The notes: generated by a model not told the origin, from the letters alone. A DNA stretch of 64,000 bases from Thioalkalicoccus limnaeus (GCF_041197575.1 NZ_JBDKXB010000003.1:62001-126000); one strand, 5' to 3'. Positions 43,287-52,281 are shown, counted from the first letter of the stretch. Translations and numbers: made by a program.

Positions 43287-44265
43287 CCTCGTCTCCTTGT
43301 GCGCGTTGGCTCTGGGTTCCGAGGCACAGCGACATGACGGCCATCCGCACCGCGATGCCGTTACTGACCTGCTCTAGGATCACCGAGCGCGGCCCATCGG
43401 CGACCTGCGAATCCATCTCCACGCCGCGGTTGATTGGCCCCGGATGCAGGACGATCGCGTCCGGCTTGGCGGTCTCGAGCAGTCGCTCGGTCAGGCCGTA
43501 GAGCTGAAAGTACTCGCGTTCGCTCGGCAGCAGCGCGCCGTCCATCCGTTCCCGCTGGAGCCTCAGCATGATCACGACATCGGCATCCCGTACGCCCTCG
43601 CGCAGGCTGTGGAAGACGCGCACACCGAGCTCCTCGACGCGAGTCGGAATCAGCGTGCGCGGGCCTATCACCCGGACCTCGCCGGCGCCGAGGGCGGTCA
43701 GCGCGAGGATCTGCGACCGGGCGACGCGCGAGTGCAGGATGTCGCCGACGATCGCGACCGTCAGTGCGCCGAAGTCGCCCTTGTGCCGGCGAATCGTGAA
43801 CATGTCCAGCATCCCCTGGGTCGGGTGCGAATGTCGCCCGTCGCCGGCGTTGACGACGCTGACGTGCGGTGCCGCGTGTTCGGCGAAGAAATGCGCGGCC
43901 CCGCTGTCGCCGTGGCGCACGACGAACATGTCCACATGCATCGCTTCGAGGTTGCGCAAGGTGTCGAGCAGCGTCTCGCCCTTCGCGGTCGACGAGGTGC
44001 TGATGTTGAGGTTCAGCACGTCCGCGGACAGGCGCTTCGCCGCCAGCTCGAAGGTCGTGCGGGTCCGGGTGCTGTTCTCGAAGAAGAGGTTGGCGATGAT
44101 CTTGCCACGGCACAGCGGCACCTTCTTCACCGCCTGCCGGGCGACTCCGGCGAAGCCCTCGGCGCGGTCGAGGATCTCGGTCAGGATCTCGCCACCGAGG
44201 CCGTCGATCGTCAGAAAGTGCTTCAGTCGGCCCTGGGCATCGCGTTGCAGGTCGGGCCTAGTCAT
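43279..44265 (-). CDS. pyrB: Aspartate carbamoyltransferase catalytic subunit
   Basis: 328 aa; joins carbamoyl phosphate to aspartate at the start of pyrimidine synthesis. Carbamoyl phosphate loop FFENSTRTRTTFELAAKRL, SSTAKGETLLDTLRNLEAM, and the aspartate-binding HPGPINRGVE are present. No pyrI is adjacent; instead pyrR is upstream and the pseudo-dihydroorotase downstream, as in Pseudomonas-type ATCase. ATG 44265 chosen (MTRPDLQRDAQG); it overlaps pyrR by 8 bp. Confidence 0.97.
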   Translation of the reverse strand: MTRPDLQRDAQGRLKHFLTIDGLGGEILTEILDRAEGFAGVARQAVKKVPLCRGKIIANLFFENSTRTRTTFELAAKRLSADVLNLNISTSSTAKGETLLDTLRNLEAMHVDMFVVRHGDSGAAHFFAEHAAPHVSVVNAGDGRHSHPTQGMLDMFTIRRHKGDFGALTVAIVGDILHSRVARSQILALTALGAGEVRVIGPRTLIPTRVEELGVRVFHSLREGVRDADVVIMLRLQRERMDGALLPSEREYFQLYGLTERLLETAKPDAIVLHPGPINRGVEMDSQVADGPRSVILEQVSNGIAVRMAVMSLCLGTQSQRAQGDEDG

Positions 44266-44839
44266 GGGGGGGGCTGCCATCGGAGGAGGGTGCCTCGGGC
44301 TTCCGGCCACGCCGCTCGGGGTCCTGGCTGATGACCAGTTCCAACGCGCCGGGTCCGACCAGCTTGATTTGCTCGCCGGGTTGCAGGCGCGCGTGCAGAC
44401 CGACCAGATCCGGCGCGATCGGCAGCTCGCGTCCGTCGCGCTCGACCAGCGTTGCGAGCAGCACCGACGCCGGCCGGCCATAGTCGAATAGGACATTCAA
44501 CGCGGCGCGGATCGTGCGCCCGGTCTGCAACACATCGTCGACCAGCACCAAATGGCGGTCGTCGATCGGCACCGGCAGATGGGATGGCCGCACCTGCGGG
44601 TGCAGCCCGATGCGGGTGAAGTCGTCGCGATAGAAGGAGATGTCGAGGTGGCCCAAGGGCTCGTCGAGGCCGAGCAATGCGTGGAGCCGCTCAGCGATCC
44701 AGACGCCGCCGGTGTGGATGCCGATCATCAGCGGCCGCGTCACGTCCCGGTCACGCAGGCGCTCGGCCAGCTCGCCGGCCAGCCGGCGAATCAGGGCCTC
44801 CACCTCGGCCGCATCCCGCCAGCTGTCATTGTTGGTCAC
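44258..44839 (-). CDS. pyrR: Bifunctional pyr operon regulator / uracil phosphoribosyltransferase
   Basis: 193 aa, phosphoribosyltransferase fold with the PRPP motif LVLVDDVLQTGRTIRAAL and GIHTGGVWIAERL. In Gram-positives PyrR binds pyr mRNA attenuators; in gammaproteobacteria its regulatory role is less certain and it may act mainly in uracil salvage. A ~20-residue basic C-terminal tail (PERRGRKPEAPSSDGSPPHD) extends past the usual end. Overlaps ruvX by 14 bp and pyrB by 8 bp. Confidence 0.93.
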   Translation of the reverse strand: MTNNDSWRDAAEVEALIRRLAGELAERLRDRDVTRPLMIGIHTGGVWIAERLHALLGLDEPLGHLDISFYRDDFTRIGLHPQVRPSHLPVPIDDRHLVLVDDVLQTGRTIRAALNVLFDYGRPASVLLATLVERDGRELPIAPDLVGLHARLQPGEQIKLVGPGALELVISQDPERRGRKPEAPSSDGSPPHD

Positions 44840-45227
44840 AGAGCCAGGTCTCCAGAATCAGTTTCGCGGCCATCGCGTCGACGGTCTCCGATGCTTTGGC
44901 CATGCCGCCGAGTTGACGCCGCGCCTCGAGCGAGGTCAGGCGTTCATCGACCAGGTGCACGGCCAGGCCGAAGCGGCCTTGCAACTGCCGGGCGAAGCGG
45001 CGAGCCGCGTCGGCCCAGACGGCCTCGGTGTCGTCCATGTTGAACGGCAGACCGACGACAAGCGCCGTCGGTCGCCAGGCACCGATCAGGTCCGCGATCG
45101 CGTCCCAGTCCGGTCGTTGTTCGCGGCTGCGGAGCGTCGTCAACGGCGACGCGGAGCCGGTGATCGTCTGACCCACGGCGACGCCGATCTTGCGTGGGCC
45201 ATAATCGAAGCCGAGCAGGGTCGCCAT
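44826..45227 (-). CDS. ruvX: Putative pre-16S rRNA nuclease / Holliday junction resolvase-like protein
   Basis: 133-aa YqgF family protein with an RNase H fold: GFDYGPRKIGVAVG at the start, VVGLPFNMDDTEA, and VDERLTSLEA. Thought to mature the 5' end of 16S rRNA in E. coli; also called RuvX. It follows yqgE directly (1 bp apart), as in most gammaproteobacteria. Confidence 0.96.
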   Translation of the reverse strand: MATLLGFDYGPRKIGVAVGQTITGSASPLTTLRSREQRPDWDAIADLIGAWRPTALVVGLPFNMDDTEAVWADAARRFARQLQGRFGLAVHLVDERLTSLEARRQLGGMAKASETVDAMAAKLILETWLCDQQ

Positions 45228-45791
45228 TCAGGCGTGGCCGGCGTCACCGCTCAGCAGGTTCAGATCGACGCCCAGAAGCCCGGCAGCCGCCTGCCAGCGT
45301 GCCTCGATCGGCGTCGAGAAGATCACCGCCTGATCGGCCGGTCCACTGAGCCAGGCATTGGCGCTCATCTCCTCTTCGAGCTGTCCACTGCCCCAGCCCG
45401 CGTAACCGAGCGCGACCAGGTGTTGGTCCGGGCCGCGGCCCTCGGCGATCGCCTCGAGGATATCGCGCGAGGTCGTGATGCTGATGTCGGGCGTGATACT
45501 CAGCGTCGAATCGAAGCGTTCACCGGCCGCATGCAGCACGAACCCCCGGTCGGTCTGCACCGGCCCGCCGAGGAAGACCAGGCTGTCGTTGACGGCCAGA
45601 TTCGCGCTGACGATGTCGAGCTGCGACAAGACCAGGCCGAGACGAATGTCCATCGGCCGATTGATGACGATCCCCATCGCCCCCTGTTCCGTGTGCTCGC
45701 AGACATAGGTGACCGTGCGCGCGAAGTTCGGGTCCTTCAGGCCCGGCATCGCGATGAGGAAATGATTCCTGAGAGAGGTCGCAAAGCCCAT
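45228..45791 (-). CDS. yqgE: YqgE/AlgH family protein
   Basis: 187-aa protein with the family opening LRNHFLIAMPGLKDPNFART and GAMGIVINRP, FLGGPVQTDRGFVLH and GYAGWGSGQLEEE. Function unknown; AlgH was linked to alginate regulation. First gene of the yqgE-ruvX-pyrR-pyrB-pyrC'-pyrK operon, with a possible promoter ending only 6 bp before its ATG. Confidence 0.95.
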   Translation of the reverse strand: MGFATSLRNHFLIAMPGLKDPNFARTVTYVCEHTEQGAMGIVINRPMDIRLGLVLSQLDIVSANLAVNDSLVFLGGPVQTDRGFVLHAAGERFDSTLSITPDISITTSRDILEAIAEGRGPDQHLVALGYAGWGSGQLEEEMSANAWLSGPADQAVIFSTPIEARWQAAAGLLGVDLNLLSGDAGHA

Positions 45792-45797
45792 GGCGAT

Positions 45798-45826
45798 AGT
45801 ATCCGACCCGCGCGGGGCCTAAGCAA
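45798..45826 (-). promoter_or_regulatory. Candidate promoter of the yqgE-pyr operon
   Basis: Minus strand: TTGCTT (plus 45821-45826), 17-bp spacer, GATACT (plus 45798-45803). The -10 box lies 6 bp from the annotated yqgE ATG, and no ribosome site is visible, so the transcript would be nearly leaderless if both calls hold. Confidence 0.4.
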
Positions 45827-45889
45827 GTGATACGTTGGCTGTGTATGATGCTCGGCTCGGCGTGTTCGCCGGACCGGGCTCGAACCGGT

Positions 45890-46720
45890 TCATTGCCCCC
45901 AGCCCAGCCGGTGACCGTGCAAGAACTGCCAGGTCCGGGTGATGTCGAGGACGTCGGTTTCCGCCCGGATCGCGGGCGGGAACGGGGCGAACGGTGCCGC
46001 CAGCTCGACGATGCGGACCGCCGCCTCGTCGAGCTCGGCGAAGCCGGAGGACCGCAAGACGCGAATGGTCTCGACCTGGCCGTCGGCCCGCACCGCGACA
46101 TGGAGGATCAGGTTACCATAGAGCTGGCGTTGTTTGGCGACCTCCGGGTAGTTCAGATTGCCGATCTGCTCGACCTTCCGTCGCCAGTCATCGAGGTAGC
46201 TAGCGTACTTGTATTCGGTCGTGCTGGCGCTGATCGCCTTGCGTCGCGGCCGGTTCGCGTAGGCGTTCGAACGTTCCCGCGCCCGCTCCGTCAGGCGCGC
46301 GATCTCGGCGCCACGGCTGTCGAAGATCCGCGCGACGTCGATCGGAGCCGGACGGGTCTCGATCGGTGGTTCCAGTATCGGCGGGTCTTCGAACAGCGGT
46401 TCCGGTGGCGCCTCGAATTCGACCTCGACCGAGGTATCGATCGCGCCCTCGGGGTCCGACACGGGCACCTCCGCATCGGCTGCCGCGTCACCGCCGGCGC
46501 CCAGGTGATCGATCTGGGCCAAGGCCGACGCCGACGGTGGCTCTGGACTGGGCTCGGCCGCACGCACCAGCAGAATCTCGAGCGTCTCGCGACCCCCTTC
46601 GGACGGCCGCACGTCGGGCGGCTGGATCGCTATGCCCAGGATCAGCCCCAGGTGCAGGGCCGTGGCGAGGGCCAAGGCCCAGCCGAACGGACCGGCGCCG
46701 CGGGTCATGGCTGAGATCAT
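45890..46720 (-). CDS. tonB: Energy transducer TonB
   Basis: 276 aa: N-terminal membrane anchor (FGWALALATALHLGLILGIAI), a Pro/Glu-rich periplasmic spacer, and a C-terminal TonB_C domain (LNYPEVAKQRQLYGNLILHV, TIRVLRSSGFAELDEAAVRIV). Couples ExbB/ExbD energy to outer-membrane receptors. The ATG at 46720 lies in the apbE stop (ATGA), and an in-frame ATG five codons on is possible. ExbBD are not in the window. Confidence 0.9.
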   Translation of the reverse strand: MISAMTRGAGPFGWALALATALHLGLILGIAIQPPDVRPSEGGRETLEILLVRAAEPSPEPPSASALAQIDHLGAGGDAAADAEVPVSDPEGAIDTSVEVEFEAPPEPLFEDPPILEPPIETRPAPIDVARIFDSRGAEIARLTERARERSNAYANRPRRKAISASTTEYKYASYLDDWRRKVEQIGNLNYPEVAKQRQLYGNLILHVAVRADGQVETIRVLRSSGFAELDEAAVRIVELAAPFAPFPPAIRAETDVLDITRTWQFLHGHRLGWGQ

Positions 46721-47841
46721 CGTGTCCCCGAGCCTTGTTCCTTTCCGACGGCGGTGAGCGGGGGGCTGACCAGGATCGGCTGGCGACCATCGAGTGGTTC
46801 CAGGCGTGCTGCCATCGCTGGTGTCATTTGCACGCGGCCGGCGCCGTCGAACACAACGACCTGGTCGACGCCCATCGCTGCGGCCACCGACCACCAGCCT
46901 TCGGGGCCAGCGATGAAAAGGGCGTGGGCGGCGGCGTCGGCTGTTGCCGCCTCCGAGTGGATCACGGTGACCGCGCGGACGCCATGTGCCGGGCTGCCGG
47001 TGCGTGGATCGAGGATGTGATGATAGACGCGTCCGCCATGCAGATAGGTCCGTTGATGATCTCCGGCGGTGAAAAGGCTCTCGTCGCCTCGGAGCTCGAC
47101 GATGCCGAATACCCCACCTCCGCCGGCCCGCCGGATGGCAATTCGCCAGGGGCGGCCCGTGCGATCCCCGATCGCACGCACGCCATCGCCGATCCGCAGC
47201 TGCGCATGACGGATACCGGCCTCGCGCAGGCTTTCGATCGCCAGGTCGATCGCGTGGCCCCTGGCGATCCCGCCGAAATCCAATTGGGTGGTGGGATTCG
47301 TGCCGACCATCTCGAGACCCTCGATGCGCACATCGGCCATCGTCGGGGCGTGCTCGAGGTACTGCCGAATCGTCGCCGGGTCGGGCGGCGGACCGCGCGG
47401 GGGGTCCCGGTCGAAGCCCCAGATGTCCGTCAAGAATCCGGCGGCTGGATTGAACAGGTGCCCGCTTTGCTCGGCCAATCGCTGACTCTTCGCGACCAGA
47501 GGCCGGATCGCGGGTGGGGCGATGAAGGGCTCGCCGCTCGGAAGCAATTGGTTGACTCGCGCGAGCGACCCCCCTCCGGGTGTCCAGGAGACCCGGTCTA
47601 GCACATCGAGCTCACGCCGGATCCGCTGACTGACCTCTTCGGCGAGGTGCCGATCAATGCCGACGATGGTCAGGTCGGCGGCCGCACCGAAGGTCTCGAA
47701 GCGCGTCGTATGAGCCGGGGCATCGCCGCGGCACGCGGTCAGGACCGTGGCCAGACAGGCCATGAGCAGGAGCAGCGGGATCAGTGGCCGCGGAGGTCGC
47801 GTGTGCGTGAGGGCGGCCTCGGTGCACGGGTCGGTGGTCAC
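46717..47841 (-). CDS. apbE: FAD:protein FMN transferase lipoprotein
   Basis: ApbE flavinylates target proteins such as Rnf and Nqr subunits by attaching FMN from FAD. 374 aa with a lipobox (LTAC, Cys ~37) after a hydrophobic segment, FETFGAAADLTIVG, the core LDFGGIARGHAIDLAIE, and SPAHGVRAVTVIHSEAATAD. It sits between gshB and tonB with ATGA overlaps on both sides, an unusual insertion in that conserved pair. Confidence 0.92.
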   Translation of the reverse strand: MTTDPCTEAALTHTRPPRPLIPLLLLMACLATVLTACRGDAPAHTTRFETFGAAADLTIVGIDRHLAEEVSQRIRRELDVLDRVSWTPGGGSLARVNQLLPSGEPFIAPPAIRPLVAKSQRLAEQSGHLFNPAAGFLTDIWGFDRDPPRGPPPDPATIRQYLEHAPTMADVRIEGLEMVGTNPTTQLDFGGIARGHAIDLAIESLREAGIRHAQLRIGDGVRAIGDRTGRPWRIAIRRAGGGGVFGIVELRGDESLFTAGDHQRTYLHGGRVYHHILDPRTGSPAHGVRAVTVIHSEAATADAAAHALFIAGPEGWWSVAAAMGVDQVVVFDGAGRVQMTPAMAARLEPLDGRQPILVSPPLTAVGKEQGSGTR

Positions 47842-48785
47842 CGCCGATACCCTTCGATCGCCGCGAACAGATCACCGGCGATATCGAGACCGAACAGGGC
47901 ATCGAGTTCGCGGATACAGGTCGGGCTGGTGATGTTGATCTCGGTCAGATGGTCGCCGATGATGTCGAGGCCCGCGAACAGGATCCCGCGGCGGCGCAGC
48001 TCGGGGCCGACCTGAGCGGCGATCCAGCGGTCGCGTTCGGTCAGCGGCCGCCCCTCGGCGCGCCCGCCGGCGGCCAGGTTGCCGCGGGTTTCGCCCGGGC
48101 GCGGGATCCGGGCCAACGCATAGGGGACCGGCTCGCCATCGACCAGCAGCACGCGTTTGTCCCCGTCGCGAATCGCTGGAAGATAGCGTTGGGCCAGGCA
48201 GAAGCGGGTCCCGTGCCGGGTCAGCGTTTCGCCGATCACATTGCGGTTCGGATCGTCCGGGCGCACACGGAAGATCGAGGCCCCGCCCATGCCGGCCAGC
48301 GGTTTCACGATGATATCGAGCTGTTCGTCGAGAAAGGCGTCGAGGTCGCTCGCGCGGCGCGTGATCAAGGTCGGCGGCGCGCAATGCGGGAAATGGGTCG
48401 TGAAGACCTTCTCGTTGGCATCGCGCAACGCCCGAGGATCGTTGATGACGAGCGAGCCTTCGCGCTGGGCCAGTTCCAACAGATAGGTGGTGTAGATGTA
48501 CTCCATATCGAATGGCGGGTCCTTGCGCATCAGCAACACCGGCAGCGCCGCCAGTGGACCGGTCGTCTCGTCGAGGACCTGGAACCAGTCGTTGGAGTCG
48601 TCGCGGAGCTCGATCCGTCGCCGTCGGGCCATCGCGGCCCCATCGCGATAGAAGAGATCGCCGACCTCCATGTACCAGACGGCCCAGCCGCGTCGCTGGG
48701 CGGCCAGCATCATGGCGAAGGTGCTGTCCTTCTTGATGTTGATGGACCCGATGGGGTCCATGACGACGCCGACGGCCTGGTTCAT
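47838..48785 (-). CDS. gshB: Glutathione synthetase
   Basis: 315-aa ATP-grasp enzyme joining gamma-Glu-Cys and Gly. Family segments: VVMDPIGSINIKKDSTFAM, RKDPPFDMEYIYTTYLLE, IVKPLAGMGGASIFRV, and DIIGDHLTEINITSPTC. First gene of gshB-apbE-tonB. Confidence 0.97.
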   Translation of the reverse strand: MNQAVGVVMDPIGSINIKKDSTFAMMLAAQRRGWAVWYMEVGDLFYRDGAAMARRRRIELRDDSNDWFQVLDETTGPLAALPVLLMRKDPPFDMEYIYTTYLLELAQREGSLVINDPRALRDANEKVFTTHFPHCAPPTLITRRASDLDAFLDEQLDIIVKPLAGMGGASIFRVRPDDPNRNVIGETLTRHGTRFCLAQRYLPAIRDGDKRVLLVDGEPVPYALARIPRPGETRGNLAAGGRAEGRPLTERDRWIAAQVGPELRRRGILFAGLDIIGDHLTEINITSPTCIRELDALFGLDIAGDLFAAIEGYRR

Positions 48786-48941
48786 GGCCGCGATCTTACC
48801 CCAGTCGCCTATTCGGTGACAGCGTGAGCCGATCCTGGCGATCGTTGCCTGACCGCAGCGCAGCCGGGGCCGCTAGGGATTGCCGCCGACGCACGCGGAG
48901 TGACAGGCATCGACGCGGTGCCTTCCGGACCCGATCGGCGT

Positions 48942-50003
48942 TCAGTCGAGGTCGAAGGCGCGCGGACGGGACGGGATCAGACGTGGTGCGTGGCGCAGGC
49001 CGACCGCGATCATCGCGGTGAAGGTCAGGAAGCCGCCGAGCATCCAGGGTTCCGGGACCGCCAACCAGTGACCGGCCAGGCCGGCCGCCGCTGCCGCGAG
49101 CGCGAGCCCGACCATGGCCGCCAGTGTCTGGCGCCGGGACAGGCCGGCATCCTGTAACACATGATGGCAATGGGCTCGGTCGGCCGAGAAGGGCGAGCGG
49201 CCTTGCGCAGCGCGTTTGATGATCACTTGGAAGGTATCGATCAGGGGTAGCGCAAACAGCCATAAGGCCGTGGTCGGTGCCATCAGTCGGTCTGATCCTT
49301 GGGTGAAGGCCACCAGGAACCAGACCAGCACGAAACCCAGGAACATGCTGCCGGCATCGCCCATGAAGACCAGGGCCGGGCCGCGTCGGCGCAGGTTGAA
49401 GACCAGAAAGCCCAGGGTCACGCCAGCGAGGACCGTCAGGATGCCGAGTTCCGTCGTGGCCGCCCCGTGCCATGCCACCAGCATCAGCGCGCCGATCGTG
49501 ACCAGGACCAGCGACGCGGCCAGGCCGTCGAGGCCGTCGATCATGTTGGTCGCATTGATGACGCCGACCGTGGCGAAGACCGTCACGGGGATGGCGAGAA
49601 GCCCCAACACCCAGAGCTGGTTGCTCAACAGGTACCCGAGATCGGCCAACAGGACTCCACCCCACAAGGCCATCAGCAGGCCCGCACCGATCTGGGCCAC
49701 GAAGCGCGACCGGGCCGATAGATCCCGATGGTCGTCGAGCACCCCGACCACGACGAGGACGATGGCCCCGGCAAACAGCGCCTTGAACGGACTCAAGGGC
49801 ACTTCGAGGGTCAGTACCGCCAGCGCGAAGCCGATGAACATCGCCACGCCCCCGATCAACGGGGTGGGGTTGGCGTGGCATTTGCGTCCACCGGGGCGAT
49901 CGACGAGGTCGACTCTTCGAGCGATCGGGATCAAGTGCGCGATCAGCAGGGCCGTGACGAAAAAACCGAACAACCCGCTGGCAACAAACTGCATCTGCCC
50001 CAT
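48942..50003 (-). CDS. wecA: Undecaprenyl-phosphate GlcNAc-1-phosphate transferase (WecA family)
   Basis: 353-aa polytopic membrane enzyme (about 10-11 helices) that starts lipid-linked glycan synthesis. Catalytic motifs VGVLDDHRDLS (Mg-binding DD), NATNMIDGLDGLA, FMGDAGSMFLGF and the HCHH loop are present. With the ligase-like gene and the export genes it probably starts exopolysaccharide or O-antigen assembly. Confidence 0.93.
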   Translation of the reverse strand: MGQMQFVASGLFGFFVTALLIAHLIPIARRVDLVDRPGGRKCHANPTPLIGGVAMFIGFALAVLTLEVPLSPFKALFAGAIVLVVVGVLDDHRDLSARSRFVAQIGAGLLMALWGGVLLADLGYLLSNQLWVLGLLAIPVTVFATVGVINATNMIDGLDGLAASLVLVTIGALMLVAWHGAATTELGILTVLAGVTLGFLVFNLRRRGPALVFMGDAGSMFLGFVLVWFLVAFTQGSDRLMAPTTALWLFALPLIDTFQVIIKRAAQGRSPFSADRAHCHHVLQDAGLSRRQTLAAMVGLALAAAAAGLAGHWLAVPEPWMLGGFLTFTAMIAVGLRHAPRLIPSRPRAFDLD

Positions 50004-50496
50004 TGTTTTTCGATCCTAATTGTCCCTTGTGGTCCCATCGCGGCAGGCAAAGACAGCCCATCGCCACGGAGGCGAACCTTCCGATCGGAAAACCGCTAGT
50101 GCGCGAACCTGTGACAGGGTACCGGGTCACGATTTTCAGACCGTGACAGAGGTCGCATTTTCCGGTTCGCGCCAGACCTGACCCGCGTTGGCCAGGCTGT
50201 CGACCTATCTTGCAAGTCCCTTGAAGGGCCTTCGGGGAAAAACCTGGAACAGAATAAGTGTTTTTGGCCCGCAGTAACACCGTTTTTTTCAATGTCAGCG
50301 GTGCTGGCCTGCCGCTCGGGCCATGACGACCGCTGCGCGTGGCCTGGCGCGGCCCGGGGAAAGGATGCCAGATCAAGGTAATGCAAGCCTCATCGCGGTC
50401 CGCGCGCGGTGACTTGGCCGGTCACGGTGTGTCGGTCGGTGAATCCGGGCTCGCCACTGTCGTGGGGCAGGATGCGCGGCGCCCGGTCGGCGCCGG
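50004..50496. other. Intergenic region between wecA and the ligase-like gene
   Basis: 493 bp without a credible gene. It holds A/T-rich stretches (around 50228-50300, with GTTTTTGG and GTTTTTTTC), a near-palindrome GTGAC-AGGGTACCGG-GTCAC at ~50111-50130, and a second GTGACAG ~35 bp further on. These may be the wecA promoter and operator region; no consensus -35/-10 pair was found. Confidence 0.4.
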
Positions 50497-52020
50497 TCAA
50501 TCGAGGAACGGGTTGCGAATCTGGTCGGGCGGCGGCGTTGGCCGCGGTACCGCCGACAGGGACGGTGACCTGGTATCGCTATCGAGGTCCGGGGTTCGCC
50601 GTCGCCGACGGCGCGCAGCCGTGCGTTCCTCGACGTGCGACAGATCGGAGAAAAACAAGCCAGCCAGGAACGCAAAGTAGATCAGGTTGGCCGGGATATG
50701 CAGATGGAACTCGACCAGGGAATGCAAGGCGCCGAGCAGCAGGCCGATCCCCGCGGCGACTTGAATGAAGCGCATTCGGGTCCAGGCCCCGGGTGTCCAG
50801 ACGCGTGACCATTGGCGCAGATACAGCACCGCGAAGAACAGCATCAAGAGCGCGGCGAGCAACCCGCCTTCGAACAGCCATTGGAGATAGTCGTTGTGGG
50901 CGTGGTTGATGAAGTAACGGCCGAGCTCGACCGGTTGATAGGCCGGGAAGACTTCGGCATAGCCGCCAGGACCGCTGCCGAACGGCAGGAAATGCCGGAT
51001 GCCTTCGAGGGTCGCGGCGTTGATCGTCCAGCGGGCGTCTTCGATCGCACCGGTCACCGTGAACCGGTCTAAAACCGGGGCGAGGCCGATCACCAGTCCC
51101 AACCCGATCGCGGCCGTGACCAGGGTTCCGGTCAGGCCATAGACATTGGTCCCGCCGAGTCGGCGCGCGTACGCGAAGGTCGCGAGCAAGATGCCGAGCA
51201 TGGTCAGCGCAATCCCGGCCCTCGAGCGTGTGAAGACGACCGCGAGGATCAATAGGAGCACGATCGCCGCGTAGCCGACTGCGACATGGCCGCGCAGCGA
51301 GCCGAGAAACAGGATCCGCTCTTTCCAATGGTTGCCCCGGTCGCGTGGTCTCTGGCCGACCGAGTAAACCAGCAGCGCGAGGGCCAGCGGCAGGGTCATC
51401 GCGAGCAGGCCGGCCAGGTGGTTTCGGTTGGTGAAGGTACCGACCGCGTTGCCGTGCGCATGGTCGAGGCCAAAATACAGCGGGCCGGCGCCAGCGCCAT
51501 ATTGCATCAGGCCCAAGGCCGCTTGGAGCGCCGCGATGGCCAGTAGCAGCCAGACGAAACGTTCGGCACCGCGTGGGTCGAGCAGGTGGGTTCCGACGTA
51601 AACCGCAACGGGGACGAGCAGGAACAGCCAGGCGGCCTGGGTCTCGGCTGGCACCAGCGCCAGCTGAACGAACCCGCGTGTGACGTCGCTGCCGAACAGA
51701 TCATCGGTGGCCAGGTACAGGTCGCGACCGGGGAACAAGCCGACCAAGGCCGCTGGAATCGGAATCAGATAGACGAGCGGGTAGAGGAGCAGCAGCGTGA
51801 GCCCCCAAATCTCGATGCGACGCAGGGGTATCTTGTCTCTCTCCCATAAGCTGGTGATGAGCAGGCCCAGTGCCAGCCACTGCAACACGAGTCCGGCGAC
51901 CGGCAGCTGACCGCTGCGGGATAAGGGCGCGAGGAGGAGGAGCGCGGCGAGGGTCGCGAGTGAGACAGCGACCACTGTATTCGCCGAACGTCGTGATTCT
52001 TGGGCGGCAGCAGGGAACAT
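50497..52020 (-). CDS. O-antigen ligase / polymerase-like membrane protein
   Basis: 507-aa membrane protein with 10-12 helices and the Wzy_C (O-antigen ligase) domain; the typical loop with FGSGPGGYAEVFP and INHAHNDYLQWLFEGG (the His/Asn-Asp-Tyr motif of ligases and polymerases) is clear. It could join O-antigen to lipid A or polymerise repeat units of an exopolysaccharide. Start ATG 52020 lacks a good ribosome site; upstream residues have no homology. The C-terminus is basic and Pro rich. Confidence 0.88.
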   Translation of the reverse strand: MFPAAAQESRRSANTVVAVSLATLAALLLLAPLSRSGQLPVAGLVLQWLALGLLITSLWERDKIPLRRIEIWGLTLLLLYPLVYLIPIPAALVGLFPGRDLYLATDDLFGSDVTRGFVQLALVPAETQAAWLFLLVPVAVYVGTHLLDPRGAERFVWLLLAIAALQAALGLMQYGAGAGPLYFGLDHAHGNAVGTFTNRNHLAGLLAMTLPLALALLVYSVGQRPRDRGNHWKERILFLGSLRGHVAVGYAAIVLLLILAVVFTRSRAGIALTMLGILLATFAYARRLGGTNVYGLTGTLVTAAIGLGLVIGLAPVLDRFTVTGAIEDARWTINAATLEGIRHFLPFGSGPGGYAEVFPAYQPVELGRYFINHAHNDYLQWLFEGGLLAALLMLFFAVLYLRQWSRVWTPGAWTRMRFIQVAAGIGLLLGALHSLVEFHLHIPANLIYFAFLAGLFFSDLSHVEERTAARRRRRRTPDLDSDTRSPSLSAVPRPTPPPDQIRNPFLD

Positions 52021-52281
52021 GAGCAAGGAGTTCGACGTGGTTTGGCAACCGGTTCGCAGTTTCAATGGGCTGGCCTGTCTGACGCATCCGGTGCAAATGA
52101 CCCCAGGCCGGTGGGAGGCGCGGCGCATTGTTCCTGCAGATACCCGCCCTGGCAAGGTAAACTTGCGCAGGGTGTGATCTCAGTTGCAAAACGCGATGCC
52201 GCCCGTCCGCCAGGGCTATCCTCTTGGCGGTTTTTTCTTGACAATCTCCGCTATGAGTAGAGAAGGCGATGGAGCCGCGAA
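52021..52281. other. Divergent region with a gene-less leader ending in a terminator
   Basis: 261 bp between the ligase-like gene (minus) and the export gene (plus). The plus strand holds CCTGC...GCAGG pairing near 52133-52175 and a terminator at 52207-52236 without any upstream plus-strand gene, so it may be an attenuator leader or a short RNA. TTGACA follows at 52238-52243 but no matching -10 box was seen. Confidence 0.45.
52207..52236 (+). terminator. Intrinsic terminator ahead of the polysaccharide export gene
   Basis: CCGCCA (52207-52212) pairs with TGGCGG (52225-52230), followed directly by six T residues (52231-52236). It lies 46 bp before the export gene ATG, with no plus-strand gene upstream. 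Confidence 0.75.

Noticed and set aside
52238..52260. TTGACA as -35 box for the export gene
   Set aside because: No acceptable -10 box at 16-18 bp; spacing to TATGAG is only 9 bp.
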